Assembly: GCA_964372855.1 (NCBI GenBank)
Contig: CAYJRY010000023.1
Coordinates: forward strand, 1 to 19,086
Direction of reading: 5' to 3'
Length of the DNA: 19,086 bases
Origin: JACOXT01 sp964372855
GTDB taxonomy: Bacteria > Patescibacteriota > Microgenomatia > Levybacterales > UBA12049
Positions 13,718 through 19,086 of this stretch are shown piece by piece. How positions within the stretch are numbered: the stretch's first letter is position 1; each line of letters opens with the position of its first letter. Position numbers and translations under genes: made by a program. Under the pieces are notes generated by a model. That model did not search any database. It saw nothing but the letters and a program-made list of their open reading frames with translations, and was not told where the DNA came from.

Positions 13718-15175
13718 TTATTGAAGAGATTCTTCGAGATAGGCATTCTGAATTAATGGTTTAACTAAATTAGATTTCCTATCGAACAAATAGACTGAGG
13801 GCTTAGTGTTAGTTCCATCATTATAATTAGCAGCTCTATCAAATATGGCCATATAATTCTCGTTAACCCAAATTAATGGACCAGGAGCACCTCTTCCTTT
13901 TGCTAGCTCCTTTGTTTCTTTGATAGTAGCCTTTTCCCCGTTTCTCTTATGAAGTTCAAACCTATCAGAGAACTTTACAAAAGCATACTCCTGATTAGGT
14001 GAAGTAGCTACAAATCCGTCTTCATTATGACAGCCACCACCTCCTGAATTTGTTAGTTCGAGAGGCTCACGACCATCTAAATAAGTAAGATGTTGAGAAC
14101 AATAAGAAATAAATGCTTCATTAAAATACCATTGCAAACCGACCGAAAATTCACCGCCAGCTGCACCATGATAAACTTTAATTTCTTTATGGTGTACGCT
14201 TGGGTTGTCGGCATTTACCGCTAGCCAAATATCAATAATAGGTTTATTTTGCTCCTCAGGCGGTCTTTTGGTACTGATAAATAGAGCATATTTGCCATCT
14301 GGAGACCATCCTACAAAGTTTTGTATTTCTTCTTTATTGAACAAGAAGGTTTCTTTACTCTCTACTTTATTAACCAGGTAATATTTCTTACCTTTGTATC
14401 TTATTAATTTTAGGTCTTTATAGAGAGGGAAACCTCTTAAGCCATCATCACTTTCAGAATAACTTAATGTTTCTCGAGCTATTTCTTTGGAAGTTGAAGG
14501 ATTATAAATGATAAACATTACCTTGCTTTCTTCTGGATTTATTCCTTCTCCGCTGCTAGCCTTAATTATTGAACTTGCGTCAAACTCTAAGTTATTGTCA
14601 GCATTCCAGGTAAGATAGTCAGTCTTATACTCAGTAGGTTTGTTCTTACCAGTTTCAAGTGAAACAATTCTTAATACTCCTCCAACACATCCACCATAAC
14701 CTGGTTGTTCTCCTAATTGCTCAATATATGCAAGATACTTCCCATTAGGGGATAAGAATGGGAATACTAAATTATTACAAGCAGTTTGCGTAGTTTGCCT
14801 TGCAGGTTTAGCTACGAGTTTTTCTTGCCCATCCTCATATAGATAAATATTATTATCTCTTACAAATGGAATTTTGATTATTGCTGAAGGATTTAGTTTA
14901 TCTATTGACTGTATTTCAGTTAGCGTAGTAGGTGGCAAAGAGGAAGTTGGCGAAAGGCTTGGAGTCGTTGATATTGTTTTCTGCTCTGGTTTACTTTGAA
15001 TACCATTTTTCTGAGAAGATAGATAATATAAACTACCACTCCCTAAAATTAATATGATTACTGTAATTGTTATTAAGATTTTCTTACTTATCTTTTTAGG
15101 GGAGATTGAAGGAACTTGAGTTTGATCGCCTGCAGCTGGTGTTTGAACTTGCTGATTAGATGAAGATTCATCCAT
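13718..15175 (-). CDS. Membrane-tethered TolB/WD40-like beta-propeller protein
   Basis: A 485-residue protein from ATG 15175; a TTG six codons earlier is possible but less likely. Residues 1-31 are a Gln/Ser/Pro-rich cytoplasmic tail ending in basic SPKKISKK, 32-52 form one membrane helix, and 60-90 are a Pro/Ser/Thr-rich linker. The rest carries TolB/PD40-like blade motifs: LSPNGKYLAYIEQ, WSPDGKYALFIS and TSPNQEYAFVKF, with YLTWNADNNLEF as a further blade. There are several Cys in the outer domain (CNN, GGCVGG, CSQH, GGGGCHNED), which may form disulfides. The function is likely extracytoplasmic binding. One base separates its stop from that of the preceding convergent gene. No partner genes are seen. 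Confidence 0.72.
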   Translation of the reverse strand: MDESSSNQQVQTPAAGDQTQVPSISPKKISKKILITITVIILILGSGSLYYLSSQKNGIQSKPEQKTISTTPSLSPTSSLPPTTLTEIQSIDKLNPSAIIKIPFVRDNNIYLYEDGQEKLVAKPARQTTQTACNNLVFPFLSPNGKYLAYIEQLGEQPGYGGCVGGVLRIVSLETGKNKPTEYKTDYLTWNADNNLEFDASSIIKASSGEGINPEESKVMFIIYNPSTSKEIARETLSYSESDDGLRGFPLYKDLKLIRYKGKKYYLVNKVESKETFLFNKEEIQNFVGWSPDGKYALFISTKRPPEEQNKPIIDIWLAVNADNPSVHHKEIKVYHGAAGGEFSVGLQWYFNEAFISYCSQHLTYLDGREPLELTNSGGGGCHNEDGFVATSPNQEYAFVKFSDRFELHKRNGEKATIKETKELAKGRGAPGPLIWVNENYMAIFDRAANYNDGTNTKPSVYLFDRKSNLVKPLIQNAYLEESLQ

Positions 15176-15223
15176 ATGGCTTAATGATTTCAAATATCTG
15201 ATATAAAATCAAGTGGAGATCTA

Positions 15224-15253
15224 TTGATGATTGTCTATAAAAAATGGTATATT
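15224..15253 (+). promoter_or_regulatory. Possible promoter of an upstream small RNA
   Basis: TTGATG (15224-15229), 18-base spacer, TATATT (15248-15253). It would start a transcript near 15260 that ends at the hairpin at 15360-15384. Sequence match only. Confidence 0.3.
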
Positions 15254-15259
15254 ATAGAT

Positions 15260-15384
15260 GCTTGAAAACGTTCGTATGGTCTCTGTTCTTGATAAGAAAT
15301 AGAGCCAACTTCGAAAAATCAGAGCTTTAGCCAGTCACTTAACAATAATGCTATCTTTACCAGGTCTAGACAACCGGGTTTTTT
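15260..15384 (+). ncRNA. Candidate structured small RNA 1
   Basis: About 125 bases without an open frame, between a weak promoter and a hairpin plus T6. It contains a long hairpin near 15279-15307: GG, bulged T, CTCTGTTCTT, loop GAT, AAG, A, then AATAGAGCC. I do not recognise a known RNA family: no purine, fluoride, SRP, 6S or tmRNA signature is seen. It lies divergent from the propeller gene and upstream of the second candidate. Confidence 0.35.
15360..15384 (+). terminator. Intrinsic terminator with one mismatch
   Basis: CCAGGT (15360-15365) pairs with ACCGGG (15373-15378) with one A-G mismatch and a seven-base loop, followed by six T (15379-15384). Moderate strength. Confidence 0.5.
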
Positions 15385-15397
15385 GCTGAGTTTGAGC

Positions 15398-15427
15398 TTG
15401 ACAGAAAAGGAGAAATTATGATATAAA
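15398..15427 (+). promoter_or_regulatory. Promoter of small RNA 2
   Basis: Perfect TTGACA (15398-15403), 18-base spacer, TATAAA (15422-15427). Start expected near 15434. The spacer also holds AAGGAG then ATG ATA TAA, a Shine-Dalgarno with a two-codon frame, probably by chance. Confidence 0.55.
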
Positions 15428-15433
15428 TAATAT

Positions 15434-15522
15434 AAATCAGAGCTGAAAACTGTCCGTTACGGCATGCGGTCTGACTTATATCAGATCTAGGCTCCTCCAC
15501 CCCTTTGTGGGTGGTTTTTTTT
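15434..15522 (+). ncRNA. Candidate small RNA 2 with two competing stems
   Basis: About 89 bases from a consensus-like promoter to a strong terminator, with no open frame. Segment TCTGA (15470-15474) can pair either with TCAGA upstream (15437-15441) or with TCAGA downstream (15481-15485); the latter extends to seven pairs (GGTCTGA / TCAGATC) with a six-base loop. A small hairpin CCG-TTA-CGG (15454-15462) lies between. Competing stems before a terminator resemble an attenuator or riboswitch, but the next + strand gene starts more than 230 bases later, so a free-standing small RNA is equally possible. I know no family match. Confidence 0.5.
15497..15522 (+). terminator. Strong intrinsic terminator
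   Basis: CCACCC (15497-15502), loop CTTTGT, GGGTGG (15509-15514), then eight T (15515-15522). A GC-rich 6-bp stem with a long T-run; the clearest terminator in the window, and on the + strand only. Confidence 0.85.
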
Positions 15523-15526
15523 ATGG

Positions 15527-15655
15527 CTATACTTCAACAATAGTTCTATTTTTCAAAGCGTTCTCAAACAGTTTCTTAATTTCTTTTGTTTCGTTTCCAA
15601 TTTCATAAACAGCATCACGTACAAAACCAACTAATGCATCAGCGAGCCTAGTCAA
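15527..15655 (-). CDS. Possible small helical protein, start uncertain or broken
   Basis: The minus strand reads LTRLADALVGFVRDAVYEIG, then NETKEIKKLFENALKN, then RTIVEV and TAG, an amphipathic helical sequence that looks real. From the TTG at 15655 it has 43 residues including the start. The frame is open further to an in-frame TAA at 15695-15697 but contains no ATG. A one-base shift in the A-rich stretch would join it to ATGAAAATAATG upstream, so it may be a decayed gene. A possible promoter (TTGCTG, TATATG) lies further upstream. No family recognised. Confidence 0.35.
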   Translation of the reverse strand: MTRLADALVGFVRDAVYEIGNETKEIKKLFENALKNRTIVEV

Positions 15656-15719
15656 GGCATTATTTTCATCTTTATTAATATTTGTTACATATAATTAATT
15701 TGAGTAGAGTCAGCAAGTA

Positions 15720-15749
15720 TTGAATCTCCGCTATATAAACTGCTACAAT
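15720..15749 (+). promoter_or_regulatory. Promoter of the MFS transporter gene
   Basis: TTGAAT (15720-15725), 18-base spacer, TACAAT (15744-15749). The ATG at 15758 lies eight bases past the -10 box, so the transcript would be leaderless. Confidence 0.45.
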
Positions 15750-15757
15750 AAATCTTT

Positions 15758-16945
15758 ATGCCCGATAGAAAACTTTTGATTTTACTTCTTGTGGTTTTTA
15801 TTGATTTACTGGGATTTGGGATAATTATCCCAATTTTGCCACTTCTTATTGAGAGAGTTGGAGGCAATGTATTCTTGGTAGGAGTTGTCATTGCTCTTTT
15901 TTCTCTTTTTCAGTTTCTCTTTTCTCCAATATTGGGAAGACTTTCAGACAAATATGGTCGAAAACCCATCTTAATAATTAGCTCTTTTATAAATTCTATA
16001 TCATATTTTTTAATTTTTTTCTCTCAATCGCTTTTAATTATTCTTATAGCAAGAATAATTGCAGGAATAGGAAGTGCAAGCTTGTCAGTTGCGCAAGCAT
16101 ACATCGCAGACAGCACATCAACTCATGAAAGAACAAAAAAAATGGGACTTTTGGGAGCCTCATTCAGTCTTGGATTTATAATTGGGCCCTTCTTGGGAGG
16201 CATTACGTCAGAGAAATTCGGTATTGGTGCTCCATTTTTAATTCCATCCGTACTTTCTTTAATAAATACACTTTTAATTTTTATAATTCTACCAGAATCA
16301 AATAAACTTCTCAAAAAAAATATAAAAATTGAACTTTTCAACCTAAAAGTAGCACGAGAAGTCATGCGGCCTAAAAACATGTCTTTTTTGCTAATTTTAT
16401 TTTTTCTTATTAATTTTGTATTGGCCCTAATAATTGGAGTATTCCCAATATTTTCGCAAATGAGATTTTCCTGGAGTGAATCACAAAATGGATATTATTT
16501 TGCTCTGATTGGGCTTGGATCTTTTATAACTCAGGCATATTTAATTAATCTATTATTGAAAAAAATAAATGAGGTAACTATGGTAAAAATAGGACTAGTA
16601 ATTTTTGGTATAGCAGTAGTCTTAATAGGTCTTGCTCCTTTTGACTGGCTGGTTCTTATTGCTGGACCATTTACATCGATAGGTTTTAGTCTTCTTAACG
16701 TTAACACCCAATCTCTTATATCTTTGGAATCAGACGCTGATGAACAAGGAATAGTTTTGGGTGTAGCGCAATCTTTTGCATCATTAGCGCGTGTATTTGG
16801 GCCACTATCTGGCGGTGCAATTGCTTCTTTAAATGCAGGATTACCTTATATTGCGTCTGGCATTTTAACTCTTTTAATCCTAATATATAGCAAAAATTAC
16901 CTCAAGTTATTCATAAAGAAAGAAAAGATTCAATATATACGGTAG
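15758..16945 (+). CDS. MFS efflux transporter, TetA-like (DHA1) branch
   Basis: A 395-residue transporter with twelve membrane helices, typical of drug:H+ antiporters. Motif A is SPILGRLSDKYGRKPIL (56-72) after helix 2, and motif C is GASFSLGFIIGPFLGG (133-148) in helix 5, which marks the exporter branch. FIDLLGFGIIIPILPLL in helix 1 and QAYIADSTSTHERTKKMG (113-130) fit the TetA-like group. The substrate is unknown and tetracycline resistance should not be assumed. Its last 39 bases overlap the 3' end of the convergent dgkA, so the two transcripts would be complementary at their ends. No repressor gene of TetR type is beside it. Confidence 0.92.
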   Translation: MPDRKLLILLLVVFIDLLGFGIIIPILPLLIERVGGNVFLVGVVIALFSLFQFLFSPILGRLSDKYGRKPILIISSFINSISYFLIFFSQSLLIILIARIIAGIGSASLSVAQAYIADSTSTHERTKKMGLLGASFSLGFIIGPFLGGITSEKFGIGAPFLIPSVLSLINTLLIFIILPESNKLLKKNIKIELFNLKVAREVMRPKNMSFLLILFFLINFVLALIIGVFPIFSQMRFSWSESQNGYYFALIGLGSFITQAYLINLLLKKINEVTMVKIGLVIFGIAVVLIGLAPFDWLVLIAGPFTSIGFSLLNVNTQSLISLESDADEQGIVLGVAQSFASLARVFGPLSGGAIASLNAGLPYIASGILTLLILIYSKNYLKLFIKKEKIQYIR

Positions 16946-17287
16946 AAAGATTAAGACGCCAACAATCACTGATCCAATCGATGCTACCAATACCATTCCC
17001 GCTGCGACATCTTTAGCTATCTTTGCTTCTTTTCTATGTTCATTTGTAATTAGATTCACCATTTCCTCAAGCGCAGTATTTATCATTTCAGACGATATAA
17101 CAAGGACAATCATTACTACCACAAGTCCCATTTCAAAGTGATTTATGCCAAAAATTACACCTAAATAAGTAACTAATAAGCCTATTGCTAAATGTATTCT
17201 TAAATTACGATTCTCCTTAAAAGCGTGCATTATACCCTCAAATGCATATCCGAAAGAATTCATTAAATTGTTGTTATACACATTCAT
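16907..17287 (-). CDS. dgkA: Diacylglycerol/undecaprenol kinase
   Basis: A 126-residue small integral membrane kinase of the prokaryotic DAGK family, which phosphorylates diacylglycerol or, in Gram-positive types, undecaprenol. It has the family layout: amphipathic N-terminus with FKENRNLRIHL (23-33), three membrane helices, and the active-site region SSEMINTALEEMVNLI (65-80) with Glu67, Asn70 and Glu74, followed by AKIAKDVAAGMVL (88-100). It starts three bases after the PAP2 gene, probably in one transcript with gltX. Undecaprenol is the more likely substrate, given the PAP2 neighbour; this is an inference. The 3' end overlaps the MFS gene by 39 bases. Confidence 0.93.
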   Translation of the reverse strand: MNVYNNNLMNSFGYAFEGIMHAFKENRNLRIHLAIGLLVTYLGVIFGINHFEMGLVVVMIVLVISSEMINTALEEMVNLITNEHRKEAKIAKDVAAGMVLVASIGSVIVGVLIFLPYILNLFFLYE

Positions 17288-17290
17288 ATT

Positions 17291-17890
17291 TCAATTATAA
17301 ATCAATCCAAGAAGAAAATATTTACTAATAGTATATATAATAATAGCTAGAAAAACTCCCAGAAGACATCCAACCACAGTTTCAGAAAAGGTATGCTCTT
17401 TACTTTTAATTCTTGCCCACGCAAGTAATGGAATTAAAAACAATAATAATAAGTAATATCCCCCATAAAGGATACTAACAAATAGCAAAAAAGTCGTCAT
17501 GGTGGCTAAATGAATACTTGCTTTTATGAAGTGGTTTACGATACCAACTACAATAAGCCCTACAACAACACCTAAAACAGCAATAAGAAGAACTTTCGGT
17601 CCATTAAATAAATAAAGGAATAAAACATAGATATAGATTGCAAATGATGTAAAAAGAAAAAGAATAGGTCTTTGTTCTTTTTTAGAAACATCAAAATTAG
17701 TAAAGATCTTAAATCTCACTCCAATTAATATAAAAAAGGCAACAGCTAATATAAATAGATAAGAAATTATAGTCCATTGCACTGCATATATTTGATCTTT
17801 GCTAACCCTTTCAACCAAAATATATGGAACTGGAAGCAATATAAACAAAGGACTAAGTATAAAAGAAATTATTTTTGCAAGATTTGTCAT
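17291..17890 (-). CDS. PAP2-family membrane phosphatase
   Basis: A 199-residue membrane protein with about six helices, of the PAP2 lipid phosphatase superfamily. The three motifs are recognisable but shortened: SKKEQRP (69-75), KASIHLATMTTF (123-134) with His127 in place of the usual PSGH, and ARIKSKEHTFSETVVG (159-174) with Arg160 and His166. Members of this branch dephosphorylate lipid pyrophosphates such as undecaprenyl-PP. With dgkA directly downstream, the pair could balance the lipid carrier for cell-wall or surface glycan synthesis. Its ATG overlaps the gltX stop as ATGA, so the two are translationally coupled. The substrate is unproven. Confidence 0.8.
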   Translation of the reverse strand: MTNLAKIISFILSPLFILLPVPYILVERVSKDQIYAVQWTIISYLFILAVAFFILIGVRFKIFTNFDVSKKEQRPILFLFTSFAIYIYVLFLYLFNGPKVLLIAVLGVVVGLIVVGIVNHFIKASIHLATMTTFLLFVSILYGGYYLLLLFLIPLLAWARIKSKEHTFSETVVGCLLGVFLAIIIYTISKYFLLGLIYN

Positions 17891-19086
17891 AATGCCATGG
17901 CCTTTTTAATTCTATCCAATACTTTTTCTTTGCCTAATATTTCCATTGATTCATTTAGTGGTGGTGTGATTTTCTTACCAGTAATTGCAACTCTAAGAAT
18001 CATAAAAAATTCACTATTCTTAATTTTAAGATTTGAGGCCAACTTTTGCATCTGCTCTCCTATTGTAGACCCTTCCCAAACTTTTAAGCCTTCTAAAATC
18101 TCCAAAATTCGCTGAAGAATTTCCTTTTTTGAGGACAGATCGATTTCATACTTTTGGGGATCTTTAAAGAAAAATTCACATAACAATAGATATTCCGACA
18201 ATTTCTTTATCCTACTCTGAACAAAGGGAATAGTTTTATCAATTGTTTCTTTTGAATATCTCTTGTCTAAAAATTCATAAACTAAATCTTTAATTTTTGA
18301 TATTTGATATTGTCTTATATATTCCCCATTCATCCAATCTAATTTTTTAATATCAAAAGTAGGACTTGAAGTATTTACTTTCGAAAGGTCAAAAAGATTA
18401 ATAATTTCAGAGATAGGCATTATCTCTTTATCACTTCCTGGGCTCCACCCTAACAAGGCCATATAATTAACAAGGGCCTCTTTTAGGTAGCCTTCTTTTC
18501 GAAAATCAAGTACTGATTTGGCTCCATTTCTTTTAGAAAGCTTGGTTCTATCAGCACCTAAAATTACAGGTAAATGAGCAAAAATCGGAGGATTCCACCT
18601 AAATGCTTTATAAAGTAGAAGATGTTTGGGGGTAGATGATATCCATTCGTCTCCCCGAATAACATGAGTAATGTTCATTTCATGGTCATCGACTACGCTA
18701 GCCAAATGATATGTTGGATAACCATCTGATTTCAAAATTATAAAATCCTCAATTTCTTCTGTTTTAAATGAAATTTTTTTATTTCCAATCGCATCAACCC
18801 ATTCGATATGATCGATATTTTTTGGAACCATAAAACGAACAGCTCCTTCATCTGACTTTGCAAATTTATGCTCAAGCAAAAATTGTGTAAACTTTTTATA
18901 AAGAGCAAGTCTTTCAGACTGTATATATATATCATCGGGAGTAAGGTTTAGCCAATTCAATATTTCTATAATTGCTTCTTTTGCACCCTCAACAATCCTT
19001 TGTTGATCTGTATCTTCAATACGCAAAATAAATTTACCTTTATTATGCTTGGCAAACAAGAAATTAAAAAGTGCTGTACGGAGATC
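17887..19086 (-). CDS. gltX: Glutamyl-tRNA synthetase, C-terminal 399 codons (5' end beyond the window)
   Basis: A class I synthetase that charges tRNA-Glu and, where GlnRS is lacking, often also mis-charges tRNA-Gln. The frame is open to the right edge (RTALFNF precedes LFAKHNKGKFILRIEDTD), so only the HIGH region is missing. Visible marks: ILRIEDTDQQR, YPTYHLASVVDDHE, THVIRGDEWISSTPKHLLLY and KLSKRNGAKSV (the KMSKS loop, near 18529-18543), then the helical anticodon-binding region to the stop. Between LLEHKFAK and GAVRFMVPK the segment of about 40 residues that in many GluRS carries Cys residues for zinc is absent, in frame, so the enzyme is compact. It heads a leftward run with PAP2 and dgkA. 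The ATG-like starts inside the window are not the true start. Confidence 0.95.
   Translation of the reverse strand, partial: DLRTALFNFLFAKHNKGKFILRIEDTDQQRIVEGAKEAIIEILNWLNLTPDDIYIQSERLALYKKFTQFLLEHKFAKSDEGAVRFMVPKNIDHIEWVDAIGNKKISFKTEEIEDFIILKSDGYPTYHLASVVDDHEMNITHVIRGDEWISSTPKHLLLYKAFRWNPPIFAHLPVILGADRTKLSKRNGAKSVLDFRKEGYLKEALVNYMALLGWSPGSDKEIMPISEIINLFDLSKVNTSSPTFDIKKLDWMNGEYIRQYQISKIKDLVYEFLDKRYSKETIDKTIPFVQSRIKKLSEYLLLCEFFFKDPQKYEIDLSSKKEILQRILEILEGLKVWEGSTIGEQMQKLASNLKIKNSEFFMILRVAITGKKITPPLNESMEILGKEKVLDRIKKAMAL

Overview
This is an AT-rich window of about 19 kb with short genes, little intergenic space and standard-code stops (UGA closes csaA and gltX). The protein types suggest a member of the Candidate Phyla Radiation (Patescibacteria, perhaps Microgenomates): compact CorA and CsaA, membrane-tethered thioredoxin beside a CcdA-type gene, PAP2/DgkA lipid enzymes and many orphan membrane-anchored proteins. 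That assignment is inferred from protein style, not from a marker gene. Many genes have a -10 box only 7-16 bases before the start codon and no Shine-Dalgarno sequence, so leaderless or near-leaderless mRNAs look common.

Left part (1-2900): the N-terminal 441 codons of Lon protease run leftward. Its promoter overlaps a degenerate CIRCE-like inverted repeat. Divergent from it are corA (Mg2+ transport) and csaA (tRNA-binding/chaperone domain). Region 2900-6700: a small unknown gene split by a frameshift in an A8 run; an exported-type alpha/beta hydrolase flanked by two diverged copies of a composite repeat; a perfect 26-bp palindrome; an aminoglycoside-phosphotransferase-fold kinase; a PHP-family phosphoesterase; and tRNA-Gln(CTG).

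Middle (6700-12200): a 127-bp inverted-repeat element, a mazEF toxin-antitoxin pair with a consensus promoter and a palindrome over its start site, a small zinc-ribbon protein, a 77-bp hairpin repeat, a tethered thioredoxin followed by a decayed ccdA, a secreted beta-propeller/DNRLRE protein, an unknown gene, a decayed TauE/SafE permease and a four-helix membrane protein.

Right part (12280-19086): three poorly characterised genes (a single-pass protein, an unknown protein with a Gly/Ala-rich hydrophobic segment, and a tethered TolB-like propeller). Next comes a gene-free stretch that appears to encode one or two small RNAs with intrinsic terminators, then a TetA-like MFS transporter. Running leftward from the right edge is gltX - PAP2 phosphatase - dgkA, tightly packed and probably one transcript. 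gltX lacks the segment of about 40 residues that carries the Cys/zinc region in many bacterial enzymes.

No CRISPR array, prophage, IS transposase or recognisable multi-gene defence system is visible. The most novel-looking items are the small-RNA locus near 15.26-15.52 kb, the CIRCE-like lon operator, the composite repeats around the hydrolase, and the unknown 257-residue protein at 12943.
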